64,000 bases of DNA from the NCBI RefSeq assembly GCF_015751905.1, contig NZ_JADOUF010000001.1, positions 2,852,001 to 2,916,000 on the forward strand, written 5' to 3'. How positions within the stretch are numbered: the stretch's first letter is position 1; each line of letters begins with the position of its first letter. Below, piece after piece: positions 49,027 to 57,511 of the stretch. This stretch comes from Longispora fulva. GTDB taxonomy: Bacteria; Actinomycetota; Actinomycetes; Mycobacteriales; Micromonosporaceae. Under the pieces are notes generated by a model. That model saw only the letters and a program-made list of their open reading frames with translations. It made no database searches and was not told where the DNA came from. The position numbers were made by a program, and so were the translations under genes.

Positions 49027-50948
49027 CGGGCCGTCACCTTCACGAGGTGCTGGTAGGAGTAGGCGAGTGTGTTCGGGCCGAGGACCAGGGTGTGTGCGGC
49101 TTCGCCGCGCTCGCCGGTGACCGGGTCCGCGGGGTGCAGCCGGAGGTCGTCGATGTCGCCGACTCCGGGCACGGCGTGGATGACGGCGTGCAGTTCGCCG
49201 ATCCGGACGGGGCGGCCGAAGGGCCATCCGGTGCCGGTCGGGCCGCCGGTGATCGGGTGCAGGTATTCGTACAGGGCGTCGAGCACCGCTTCCCGGACCG
49301 CGGCCAGACGTCTGCGGGGTTCGGCGACGACTGAGGCGACGACGGTCACGCCCTGGTAGTAGGGCGGTTCGACGGTGAATCTGGTTCCGATGATGCGCCG
49401 TTCGTCGAGGTAGCGGGCCACGCGGTCCAGCATGTTCGACGGCGGCCGCAGGGCGGGGAAGGTGAGGCTGCGGGCGTCGGTCGCGTCGATGGTCGGTACG
49501 ACGAGCACCTGGATGGTGCCGTCATCGGTGCTGACGCAGCGGATTCGGGTGATGGTGGGGTCCGCCCGGCGGGCGAGATGTTCGTAGTCCTCTGCGGTGA
49601 CGGCCCGGTCGCGTGACTGGAGCGCCGCCGGTGCGCGGTGCCACAGGTCGTCGGCGGACTCGCCGTCGCGGCCCCCGGTCGTGGCCCGGTGGCTCACCGT
49701 CAGGCCCGGCAGGTCGTCGAGGATGGTGTCGAGGGTGTCGGCCGGCAGATTGCCCACCCGGCCGCCGCCGGTCCAGTAGTCCCTGATCCTCAGGAGTGCC
49801 CCGACCGGGGGGACGGCCCCGTACTGCCGTGAGGAACCGTCTCCGTCCGCGACCGCAGGGCCGCACAGCACCTCGCCGGTGGCCGCGTCCAGGAGCACGT
49901 GCCGGTCGCCGGGATCGCTGCCGGTGAACCTGTCCACCAGGGTCCATGCTTGCCAGCCGCCGTCGACCCGGACCTCCACGATGGGCGGGGTGCCTGCCGT
50001 GGCGATCGGCGCGTGTCGCAGGACGAACCGCTGCCCGGGTTCGCCGGTGGACTCCCCCAGCGGCTCATCGGTCACCAGGCGGCCGTGCCACGCCTCGGTC
50101 GTGCCGCCGACCGTGGCGACGCTGACCTGCGAGATCACCGGCGGGGAGGAGTAGGTGGGCTGTTCCGGGAGCGCCTCCATGAGCCGGCACCGCACCCACG
50201 CAGCCTCCGTGCCGGCCATGGACGCCCGTCCGTGCTCAGGGGGCAGTTGGAGGCCGACGGTGCCCGGCGCGCACAGTCCGCCGGTGGTGTCCGTCAGCAC
50301 GGGGCACGGCGTCCAGCCGCCCTCCACGGCGTTCCAGCACTCCCAGACGATGGGCGGATCACGCGGGTCGACTCCGACACCCAGCACCGTGAGTTCGAGG
50401 GTGAGTTCGACCGTGCAGCCCGGTGCCGGCGCGTCCAGGCCCAGCAGGAACGCGTCACCGGGTTCGCAGTCGGGCCCGAACGCCGCCATGGGGGTCTCCC
50501 GGGCCCAGTCGTCGGTGAAGTCGACCATCGTCTGCCGTCCCTCGGAGAGCACCGCGACGACGGTGACCGGTACCAGGCGCAGGTCCTGCGCCGTCGAGAA
50601 GACCACCGAGCCGTCAGCATCCCCGACCGCGGTGCCCTTCGGCACCACCCGCAGCGTGGCCACCGGCGTCTCCGTCCAGAACGACAGCATCGTCCTCGCC
50701 GCCCACGGCGGGTCCGGTCGCAGCCCGAGCAGCTCCAACATGGGTCCGCGCAACTGGTCGGGAAGCCGTTCGAGCCGGTCAGTCAGGTGATCGGCGATGA
50801 GCGCCGCGCCGGCCAGCACCGCCCCCGCCGGTGTGCCCGGCGCCAGGTCGGTCGCGGCCTGAGGCAATTGGCGGAGGGCCTCGCGGCGGGCCTCGTCGAG
50901 CAGCTCGTCGAACCGGCGCCGTCCGGTTGATCCACGTGGATGGCTCAT
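49023..50948 (-). CDS. Putative baseplate assembly protein (gpJ/Afp11-like)
   Basis: A 641-aa baseplate-wedge protein of the kind found in actinobacterial extracellular contractile injection systems. N-terminus FDELLDEARREALRQLPQAA; then the family block LRGPMLELLGLRPDPPWAART; a beta-rich middle; and the C-terminal gpJ-like part with RDRAVTAEDYEHLARRADPT and FGRPVRIGELHAVIHAVPGV. It precedes the tail protein I gene in a coupled pair. The ATG at 50948 lies 67 bp from the preferred start of the divergent EACC1 gene, so both promoters would share a very short region. Function in a complete particle needs genes not seen here. Confidence 0.8.
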   Translation of the reverse strand: MSHPRGSTGRRRFDELLDEARREALRQLPQAATDLAPGTPAGAVLAGAALIADHLTDRLERLPDQLRGPMLELLGLRPDPPWAARTMLSFWTETPVATLRVVPKGTAVGDADGSVVFSTAQDLRLVPVTVVAVLSEGRQTMVDFTDDWARETPMAAFGPDCEPGDAFLLGLDAPAPGCTVELTLELTVLGVGVDPRDPPIVWECWNAVEGGWTPCPVLTDTTGGLCAPGTVGLQLPPEHGRASMAGTEAAWVRCRLMEALPEQPTYSSPPVISQVSVATVGGTTEAWHGRLVTDEPLGESTGEPGQRFVLRHAPIATAGTPPIVEVRVDGGWQAWTLVDRFTGSDPGDRHVLLDAATGEVLCGPAVADGDGSSRQYGAVPPVGALLRIRDYWTGGGRVGNLPADTLDTILDDLPGLTVSHRATTGGRDGESADDLWHRAPAALQSRDRAVTAEDYEHLARRADPTITRIRCVSTDDGTIQVLVVPTIDATDARSLTFPALRPPSNMLDRVARYLDERRIIGTRFTVEPPYYQGVTVVASVVAEPRRRLAAVREAVLDALYEYLHPITGGPTGTGWPFGRPVRIGELHAVIHAVPGVGDIDDLRLHPADPVTGERGEAAHTLVLGPNTLAYSYQHLVKVTAR

Positions 50949-51015
50949 GGGAGATAGCATCGCACTGGCCGCGGGGTCCGGCCTCCCCGAGGCCCTGTCC
51001 GATGTGGAGGTGGCT

Positions 51016-51387
51016 GTGTCCCTGGAAGTCGTGGTGACGGCGGTCGGTGAGGACGCCGATCAGCAGCACGAGGCGGGCTGGCAGGCCCAGGTCGAGGTTC
51101 TGCACCGCGCGCTGCTGGACACCGACGTCGACGGCGTGTCCCGCCGGGTTCGTGCGGTCGCCGACGCCAAGGGTGCCGCTTCCGACATCGTCGTGGCGTT
51201 GGGAACCTCCGGGGCGGTGACAGCGGTCGTGACAGTGTTTCGCACGTGGGTGTCCCGCGCGCGGCACCGGCGTATCGATGTGGAGATCAACGGCGTGACG
51301 TACTCGGTGCGGGGCACCGACGCCACCGACGAGACGCTCCGCGAGGTCATGCTGGCGGCTCTGGGCCGCGACAGTGGCGATGCCTGA
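51016..51387 (+). CDS. Effector-associated constant component 1 (EACC1)-like protein
   Basis: A 123-aa protein of the EACC1 type, the small constant partner of variable effectors in predicted actinobacterial NTP-dependent conflict systems. Pattern: an N-terminal strand and helix (VEVLHRALLDTDVDGVSRRV), the glycine-rich ALGTSGAVTAVVTVFRTWVS segment, possibly membrane-inserting, and a beta-hairpin IDVEINGVTYSVRGTDA before the last helix. GTG 51016 is preferred because GGAGG lies 5 nt upstream; an ATG at 50947 would overlap the start codon of the divergent baseplate gene. Its end overlaps the caspase gene by 14 nt. EACC1 is thought to couple sensing to the effector; the mechanism is inferred from the published family context. 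Confidence 0.68.
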   Translation: MSLEVVVTAVGEDADQQHEAGWQAQVEVLHRALLDTDVDGVSRRVRAVADAKGAASDIVVALGTSGAVTAVVTVFRTWVSRARHRRIDVEINGVTYSVRGTDATDETLREVMLAALGRDSGDA

Positions 51388-52876
51388 CCGCAGGTACCGG
51401 GCGCTGCTGGTCGTCAACGGCGACTACCCCGCTGATCCGGCGGGTCTGCCCGCCTTGCGCGGCCCGCGTCTTGATGGCGAACTTCTCCGCGCGGCGCTGA
51501 CGGATCCGGTCACCGGCCTGCACCAGCAGCCCGACGTGCGGGTGCTCGTCGACGCCGATCGGCACACCGTGATGTCCGCGCTGGAGGAGTTCTTCACCGG
51601 GGCGGGCCGCGACGATCAGCTCCTGTTCTACTACAGCGGTCACGGCCAACTCGACCTGTTCGGCCGTCTGCACCTCTGCGCCAGCGACACCCGGCTGGCC
51701 GGGTTGCGGTACACGGCGGTGCCGGCCCGAGACATCCACGACCTGCTCGGAGAGTCCCGGGCCCGGGCGAAGGTCGTCATCCTCGACTGCTGTCACGCCG
51801 GCGGGTTCAAAGGCCCGCCCGACCTGCCCCGGGCGCTGGCGGGCCGGGGTAGGTTCGTCCTCGCCAGCTCGCTGAGCACCCAGCAGACGCAGGACGCGGC
51901 CGAGGGCGAGACGGCCAGCCCCTTCACCCGGTTCCTGGCGGAATCGCTCCTGGCTGGAGCACCTGACCTCGACGGCGACGGGTACGTCTCCGTCGAGGAC
52001 CTGTACCGCCACGTCAGCGACCGGATGCACGAGCACGGCCTGTCCACGCCGCAACGCCACTTCGACGACTCCATCGACAGCGTGGCCCTCGCCCTCGCCC
52101 CCTCCCCCGCGACCATTCCGACCGCCGTTAGGGCGCCTCGCGACCGTGCCCTCAGCCCGCAGGTCGCGCTGACGAAGTTCCTCCGTGCCCACGATCACGA
52201 ACTCGCCGGCCGCCCCTGGTTGGCCCGCACCGGCTTCCGGGAGGTCGCCGACGCGGGCTCCGGCGACTGGAGCCTGCTGGCGGCACTCCGCTTCGCCCGG
52301 ATCGCCGCGGCGGACGGCGCCGTCCAGGAGGCGGTTGCCGCGTACGGTCGCGTCGCGGCGGCCGGACACCGGGGTTGGTCGCCGACCGCAGCCCGCGAGC
52401 AGGCCAGGCTGCTGGCAGCCCAGGGCGATGTGACCGGAGCCCGCGACGCCTACCTCGAGGGCCTGGCCACGGAGGATTCGCGGCTGTCACCGGCCATGGC
52501 GGTCGAACTGGCCATCCTCATCGCGGGTGAGAAATCGGACGCGACCGAGACCCTTCCCCGGGTGCGGGCATACCTCGAGCACGCCAGCGGCTCAACGGAC
52601 CGCTCCGTGGCCGCCGGAGCGGGCAACGTCCTGGGCTCGCTGCTTGCCGCCGCGGGACATCCGACCGAGGCACGTGCCGTCTACCGGCGGGCGATGCTGG
52701 CCGACGACCCGTACAAGTCCCCGGTCGCGGCGATTGCCCTGGCCGACATCCACGAGCGATCGGGGTGCCGCGCCGCCGCGATCGCCGACTGCAGAGCCGC
52801 TCTGGCGTACTCCCGCGCCGACACCGCCGCCGACGCGCGGTCGCGCCTGGCGCGACTGGAGTCTCCACGGCGCTGA
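51374..52876 (+). CDS. Caspase-like (C14) protease with TPR-like repeats
   Basis: A 500-aa effector. Residues 5-230 form a caspase/metacaspase p20-like domain: YRALLVVNGDY strand 1, catalytic His in LLFYYSGHGQ (H90), catalytic Cys in VVILDCCHAGG (C140), and SSLSTQQTQDAAEGETASPFT. Residues about 265-495 are helical TPR-like pairs (for example AVQEAVAAYGRVAAAGHRGW), a platform for partner binding. It starts at a GTG (51374) or ATG (51380) within the EACC1 gene, so both proteins are made together. In such pairs the protease is expected to act on the cell's own proteins when triggered. No target can be named. Confidence 0.88.
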   Translation: MAMPDRRYRALLVVNGDYPADPAGLPALRGPRLDGELLRAALTDPVTGLHQQPDVRVLVDADRHTVMSALEEFFTGAGRDDQLLFYYSGHGQLDLFGRLHLCASDTRLAGLRYTAVPARDIHDLLGESRARAKVVILDCCHAGGFKGPPDLPRALAGRGRFVLASSLSTQQTQDAAEGETASPFTRFLAESLLAGAPDLDGDGYVSVEDLYRHVSDRMHEHGLSTPQRHFDDSIDSVALALAPSPATIPTAVRAPRDRALSPQVALTKFLRAHDHELAGRPWLARTGFREVADAGSGDWSLLAALRFARIAAADGAVQEAVAAYGRVAAAGHRGWSPTAAREQARLLAAQGDVTGARDAYLEGLATEDSRLSPAMAVELAILIAGEKSDATETLPRVRAYLEHASGSTDRSVAAGAGNVLGSLLAAAGHPTEARAVYRRAMLADDPYKSPVAAIALADIHERSGCRAAAIADCRAALAYSRADTAADARSRLARLESPRR

Positions 52877-52904
52877 AGGCTGGCGCCTGACCGGCTGGCT
52901 GGCC

Positions 52905-52990
52905 GGCGCAGGCGCCGAGTCGGTCACGGTGACCGCGACACCGTACGTGCCCGGGGTCGCCGGGGTGCCCGACAGCACGCCGAAGGAGCT
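52905..52990 (-). pseudogene. Fragment of a putative-Ig (cadherin-like) domain
   Basis: The minus strand reads SFGVLSGTPATPGTYGVAVT then VTDSA, which is the typical end of He_PIG-type Ig domains (LSGTPTTAGTYxVTVTVTDS). Upstream and downstream frames lack the rest, and the frame runs into the caspase gene. It looks like the tail of a lost surface or secreted protein. Short, so uncertain. Confidence 0.4.
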
Positions 52991-53082
52991 GGGATGCCGG
53001 CTCCGGGCGCGCCCGCGCTGGCCTAGGTGCTGGTTGCTGCTGCGGGTACGCCGTGGCGGCAGCTCCGTGGTGTACGTGTGAA

Positions 53083-53116
53083 CGAACCCCGAGCCTGAGG
53101 TCAGGCTCGGGGTTCG
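53083..53116. terminator. Long perfect hairpin terminator
   Basis: CGAACCCCGAGCCTGA and its exact reverse complement are separated by two bases (16-bp stem). It lies about 200 nt after the caspase gene and 37 nt after the end of the convergent secreted-protein gene, so it probably terminates both. Confidence 0.82.
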
Positions 53117-53152
53117 CGGTGGTCCGGGCTGGCGAGCCGGGCGGGCCGGGGT

Positions 53153-53740
53153 CTACAGGACGTCGACGACGTGGAGGGAGCCGGCGAGGTCGGCAGCGGT
53201 GACACCAGCCTGGCAGGACGGCGTGAACGGGCCGATGGTCAGATCCGCGGCCAGCGCGGCCGGGGTCCCGCTGTTGAAGCGACCCGCTGTGCTGGTGCCT
53301 ACGAGCTGCAGGACGGAAACGCCCGCGATCGCAGCGGCCCCGGTGACGGTCCAGGTAAAGGTGGTGGTGGCCGGGCCCGCCCCACCCGTCCAGGTCACGG
53401 TGAGCGTGCCGGAGAGGCCGACGAAGGTGACGGTGTCCACCGGGAACGTCTGGCAGGTGGCCAGGGAGGCAACGCCCGACAGGGTGACCTGCGCGGCGGT
53501 GACCCCAGAACCGGAACAGTCCCCGAAGTCCACTTCACCGTCGGTGGACACGTTGCCGACGGTGGCGGACGAGATCGCGGGCGAGAACTGCGTGGCACCC
53601 GAGCCCTGCGTACAGGAGAGCAATCCTGTGGCGTGAGCCGCCGGGGCGGCCACGACGATGCCCGCACTACCGACGACGGCGACAAGGAGCACCGCGCGCA
53701 GCCGACGGCTGGCACGCGCGAGGAGAGAGGCGTGCGGCAT
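53153..53740 (-). CDS. Secreted beta-rich protein of unknown function
   Basis: A 195-aa exported protein. The signal peptide LRAVLLVAVVGSAGIVVAAPAA-like segment ends near AAHA (residue 37). The mature part is Thr/Ser/Gly/Val-rich with few charges and four Cys residues in two likely pairs (LLSCTQG, FGDCSGSG, ATCQTFP, PSCQAG). It alternates in the manner of beta-sandwich surface proteins. GGAAGGA lies 9 nt before the ATG at 53740. No family recognised. Small secreted proteins of this kind are frequent in actinomycetes. Confidence 0.7.
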   Translation of the reverse strand: MPHASLLARASRRLRAVLLVAVVGSAGIVVAAPAAHATGLLSCTQGSGATQFSPAISSATVGNVSTDGEVDFGDCSGSGVTAAQVTLSGVASLATCQTFPVDTVTFVGLSGTLTVTWTGGAGPATTTFTWTVTGAAAIAGVSVLQLVGTSTAGRFNSGTPAALAADLTIGPFTPSCQAGVTAADLAGSLHVVDVL

Positions 53741-54130
53741 AAGTAAATATTCCTTCCAGAACGTTCCGGTTGACGGATATACAACTATCAGCCACCGACC
53801 TCAAAGGACAGTAGAAGTTCATCACGTCACAAACCATCGTTTATGAGCTCGACCCGCTCGACCTACCCGACGACGCACCCGCCCAGCCGTAAGCCGGCAG
53901 CACCAACAGCGCCCCGGACGCAGCGCCTGGGGTGCTCAGTGCTCACGAGCAAGTACGCTTCACGGCGCGCCACGCGGACGTGCAGGTGAACTGGATGCTG
54001 GTCGGCTGGGATGACGTCCTGATGTCCGCTCCACGCCCGCGGAGTGCGCTGGTCTGATGTCCCAGTGCCAGCCTATGGCAGGCGATGCGCAGTAAGGCAC
54101 AGTCACTGCCCGGCCACTGGCAGTGGTCAT
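53741..54130. other. Intergenic region, no gene recognised
   Basis: A stretch of nearly 400 bp upstream of the secreted-protein gene. It is less GC-rich at 53745-53850 (ACAACTATC, CATCGTTTATG) and must contain the promoter of that gene. No open frame on either strand has both a ribosome site and a recognisable product. Confidence 0.45.
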
Positions 54131-54352
54131 CTAGTGATGACCGTGCGAGGTTCTCCGGCGACGAGGACGCTGGCGAGTTCTGGCACCAGGCCAACGCGGC
54201 GGCACCCGACTCGGCGCCTGTCGGGCGCTCTCGCCGCTGCCATTCTCGCCCGTCAAACAGACCAGCGGCGTGTCGGGCGACGGCTCGATGCAGACATCCC
54301 GCAGATGCCTCCAGGAGTCGATCTTGAGCTGAAGCTGACCCCCGACAGGCAA
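54131..54352 (-). pseudogene. AAA/SMC-like ATPase N-terminal remnant with mutated Walker A
   Basis: The minus frame begins LQLKIDSWRHLRDVCIEP, followed by LVCLTGENGSGESA. This is the start of AAA-type SMC-like ATPases (xLxxxSWRHFRDV ... CLxGENGSGKS), but the Walker A lysine is replaced by Glu, and the frame turns Arg/Pro-rich after about 60 residues. No Walker B or signature region follows. It is a truncated, inactive remnant just upstream of the biosynthetic cluster. Confidence 0.55.
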
Positions 54353-54386
54353 GCGCGCACGTCCGCCCGAGGCCGTGAGCGTGTGG

Positions 54387-55742
54387 TCAGGGCGCTGTCC
54401 CCACCAGCTCTGGCCGGGTGGCCGGACTCCGTGGCAGCCGGGACAGCAGGGGGCCGGTCATCGCGGTGGTCACCAGCGCCATGGCGACCAGGACGGCGAA
54501 CAGACGTGGCGAGATGACGCCGAGGGACAGGCCCACGTTGAGGACGACGATCTCGGTCAGGCCGCGACAGTTCATCATGGTGGCCAGGCCGACGGACGTC
54601 CGCAGGTCCAGGCCTGCGGCGCGGGCCGGCGCGAGGGTGCCCACGACCTTGCCTCCCACGGCGGCGGCGAGGACGAACAGCAGGACCAGCCAGCCCTGAC
54701 CGCCGAGCTCCTCGAGATGCAGCCGCAGTCCGACCGTGGCGAAGAACAGCGGGAGCATCAGCCACACGGTCAGGCCCTCGACCCGCTGGGCGAACCCGGC
54801 GACGACCGCCGAGCCGCGCGGCATCACCACCCCGGCCAGGAAAGCTCCGAAGATCGCGTGTACCCCGATGCGGTCCGTGGCCAGCGCGGACAGCAGTACG
54901 ACGAACAGCAGTGCGACCCTGGAGGTGGCGTATCTGGCGAGCAACGGCCGGACCACCCACCACATCAGGGCCCCGAACGCGATCGTGAGCGCCACGGTGC
55001 GCAGGACGGTGACGGGTGAGCCGCCCCGCACGACCGTGACGACGAGGGCGAGGACGCACCAGGCGGTGACGTCTCCGACGCCGGCCGTGGCCATGCCGAG
55101 CGCGCCGACCGGGGTGTCCGCCAAGCCTCGGTCGGTGAGGATGCGGGCCAGTACCGGGAATGCCGTGACGCTCAGCGCGACTCCGCAGAACAGGGCGAAG
55201 ACCAGTGCGGGTACGCCGGGCGGGCGGTATCCCTCGGGCAGGATCCGCGCGACGAGCACGCCGACCAGGAACGGCGTGGCGATGGTGGCGTGCCCGACCA
55301 CGATCGCGGTGCCCCCGCTGCCCCGCAGCTCCGCCAGGGGCAGATCGCGGCCGACGACGAACATGAACAGGATCAGCCCGAGTTGGGCGAGGACGTCGAG
55401 GAACGGCAGGATGCCGGCCGGGAACAGCGCGGCCTCGACGCCGGGTGCGAGCAGTCCGAGGACGGACGGGCCGAGGAGGAAGCCGGCTGCGATCTCGCCC
55501 ACCACGGGCGGTTGGCCGAGTCGGCGCAGGAAGGCCCCTGCGGCGTGCGCGACGGCGACGACGACCAGGGCCGCGAGCAGGAGCCGGTAGAACACCTGGT
55601 CGGCCGGCAGTGCCGCGGGTGTCGCGGCGGCTGGCGGCCTGGAGGTGAGTGTGGCGGTACCCGCCGGCCACGCCAGGTACAGGGCGACCGCGACGGGGGC
55701 GACCACGAACGCCGCGTAGACGAGCGGGAGCCGGCGGGACAT
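54387..55742 (-). CDS. CPA2-family cation/proton antiporter
   Basis: A 451-aa inner-membrane antiporter of the KefB/GerN (CPA2) family with 12-13 helices. Family blocks: LGQPPVVGEIAAGFLLGPSV, LAQLGLILFMFVVGRDL, VALSVTAFPVLARILTDRGL, AGVGDVTAWCVLALVVTVV (the ion-binding Asp) and FGAFLAGVVMPRG. There is no TrkA_N domain, so it is the short form. The ATG at 55742 shares one base with the halogenase stop (TGATG). CPA2 genes recur in actinomycete clusters for halogenated or polyketide antibiotics, probably for pH/ion balance or self-protection; substrate and role are inferred. Confidence 0.88.
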   Translation of the reverse strand: MSRRLPLVYAAFVVAPVAVALYLAWPAGTATLTSRPPAAATPAALPADQVFYRLLLAALVVVAVAHAAGAFLRRLGQPPVVGEIAAGFLLGPSVLGLLAPGVEAALFPAGILPFLDVLAQLGLILFMFVVGRDLPLAELRGSGGTAIVVGHATIATPFLVGVLVARILPEGYRPPGVPALVFALFCGVALSVTAFPVLARILTDRGLADTPVGALGMATAGVGDVTAWCVLALVVTVVRGGSPVTVLRTVALTIAFGALMWWVVRPLLARYATSRVALLFVVLLSALATDRIGVHAIFGAFLAGVVMPRGSAVVAGFAQRVEGLTVWLMLPLFFATVGLRLHLEELGGQGWLVLLFVLAAAVGGKVVGTLAPARAAGLDLRTSVGLATMMNCRGLTEIVVLNVGLSLGVISPRLFAVLVAMALVTTAMTGPLLSRLPRSPATRPELVGTAP

Positions 55743-57511
55743 CACTCGACGCCCACGGAGGTGTCGTCGAAGGTGACCATGCGGGCACGCAGCAGCAGCT
55801 TGAGGAACTGGGCCTGGGGTTCGGCGATCTGCTCCCGCAGGTCGGAGTACCGGACCGGGCCGGCCGCGAGCAGTTCCCACAGCGCGTACCCGCCGTCGAG
55901 GTCGGCGAAGCTGCGGATCTCGATGTCGCCGAGCGTGAACCGGTGGCAGCCGATCGCCTCGGCCAGCGGCGAGACGATGGCGTCGCCGTTTTCGATCGGG
56001 TCGCGCCAGTAGCTGGCGATCGCGGCGCGCTCCTCGGTGGGCAGTTCCCACGGGGGCACGAAGCCCTTGAATCCCGGGATGCCCAGGGCCATGCCCTCGC
56101 GGACGTTCACCGCGGGCGCGGTCCGCAGAACGTCGTCGGGCTTCGGCTCTCCGGGGTCGGCCTGCGCGTAGGCGCGCATGTAGGGCCCGTCGATGTCGAG
56201 GTCCTCCTGGGTGCCGTTGACGTCCGTCATCACCCGCAGCAGGTCGGGTTCCAGCGTGGTGCTCAGCAGCGACTCGAAGGTCTTGTCGCGGATGTCGAGG
56301 TCGGTGGCGCCGCCCCGGGTCCGCCAGTAGACGCTGTCGGGGTTGTCCTTGCCGATCGCGTGGTACCACTGGTCGATGGCCAGCGAGAACGACTGGGCGA
56401 TGGCGTGCCACTCGCCGTCGTAGTCGCGCCACACGTCGCGCTTGTGCTCCGCGGACACGGCCGGGTCCGCGGTGACCCGTAGGACGAGGGCCGCCGACAG
56501 CGCGTGGTGCATGGCGAAGGCCACCCCGGAGGAGAACAGCGGGTCGACGAAGTACGCCGCGTCGCCGATGAGCATCCACCGCTCGTCGTAGTCGGCGAAG
56601 CTGCCGTTGATCATCGAGTAGTTGGTGGCCGTGAGCAGCTTCTCGGTGATCGGCTCGGCGCCGGTCACCAGGTCGCGGATCAGCGGGATCTCCTGCAGCA
56701 CGGCGTCGAAGATCGCCGGGTCGGTGAAGTCCTTGCCGGGTTCCTGAAGGATGCCGGGGATCGTGACGATGCCGACCGAGTGCGTCATCCGCCTCTCGCC
56801 GTCGATGACCTTCATGACAGGGATGTACCAGCACCAGCCGTCGTTGAACGCCGCACACGTGATCGGCGACTGGTTGCGCTCGCGGAAGATGTTCCAGTCG
56901 GCCTCGATCGTGTAGCCGTGCCGGGCGCCCACATAGTGCCGCCAGATCGCGATGTTCTTGTACTTCGACAGCCACGCCCGCTTCTGCTTCGCTGCGATGC
57001 TGTTGCGCCGTCCCGAGGCGTCCACGAAGAAGCCGGCCCGGATCACGGTGCCGTCGCGGAGCGTGACCGTGGCGTCCCCACCGTCGACGCCGGGTTCGAA
57101 CGCCGACACGGACACGCCCTGGTGCACCTCAGCACCGCACTCCTCGGCGTGCAGGAGCAGCATGTGGTCGAACTCCTCGCGGTTGACGTGCCCGGTCCAC
57201 CGCTGCTCGCCGTCCTCCAGGAAGGAACGGTGGTCGAAGAAGCCGACCGAGGGGTCGCCGGTGCCCCACTGGAAGATCCCGCCGTACTTCTTCACCCAGA
57301 AGTCGCTGTCCACGAACTTGCGCAGTACCCCGATCTCCTCCATGGCCGGAAGCGTGGGATGCGCCAGGGATTCGCCGATGTGCTCCCGGGGCATGATCTC
57401 CTTTTCGAAGATCACGACTGACAGGTTCGTGGACCGGGCCAGCTGGGCCCCGAGGGTGGCGCCGGCCGGGCCGCCGCCCATGATGACTACGTCGTAGCGG
57501 GGTTGGATCAT
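55742..57511 (-). CDS. FAD-dependent halogenase (CmlS/PltA-like)
   Basis: A 589-aa flavin-dependent halogenase. FAD-binding GGGPAGA (residues 12-18), ESLAHPTLPAMEEIGV, the halogenase signature WCWYIP (226-231, W-x-W-x-I-P) that blocks monooxygenation, and the second halogenase motif FVDPLFSSG (321-329). A C-terminal extension ends with a small winged-helix-like segment (YALWELLAAGPVRYSDLREQ), as in longer CmlS-type enzymes that work on aliphatic or carrier-bound substrates. GGGAGA precedes the ATG at 57511; a longer frame would start in the intergenic region. It presumably chlorinates the PKS product, working with a flavin reductase supplied elsewhere. Coupled to the antiporter gene. Confidence 0.9.
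   Translation of the reverse strand: MIQPRYDVVIMGGGPAGATLGAQLARSTNLSVVIFEKEIMPREHIGESLAHPTLPAMEEIGVLRKFVDSDFWVKKYGGIFQWGTGDPSVGFFDHRSFLEDGEQRWTGHVNREEFDHMLLLHAEECGAEVHQGVSVSAFEPGVDGGDATVTLRDGTVIRAGFFVDASGRRNSIAAKQKRAWLSKYKNIAIWRHYVGARHGYTIEADWNIFRERNQSPITCAAFNDGWCWYIPVMKVIDGERRMTHSVGIVTIPGILQEPGKDFTDPAIFDAVLQEIPLIRDLVTGAEPITEKLLTATNYSMINGSFADYDERWMLIGDAAYFVDPLFSSGVAFAMHHALSAALVLRVTADPAVSAEHKRDVWRDYDGEWHAIAQSFSLAIDQWYHAIGKDNPDSVYWRTRGGATDLDIRDKTFESLLSTTLEPDLLRVMTDVNGTQEDLDIDGPYMRAYAQADPGEPKPDDVLRTAPAVNVREGMALGIPGFKGFVPPWELPTEERAAIASYWRDPIENGDAIVSPLAEAIGCHRFTLGDIEIRSFADLDGGYALWELLAAGPVRYSDLREQIAEPQAQFLKLLLRARMVTFDDTSVGVE

Noticed and set aside
50947-51015. ATG at 50947 as start of the EACC1-like gene
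   Set aside because: It would overlap the start codon of the divergent baseplate gene (shared CATG); GTG 51016 has a proper GGAGG and begins at the conserved region.
54253-56975. 862-aa minus ORF that joins the antiporter to an upstream Arg-rich extension
   Set aside because: The extension is the halogenase gene read in the wrong frame; the antiporter starts at 55742.
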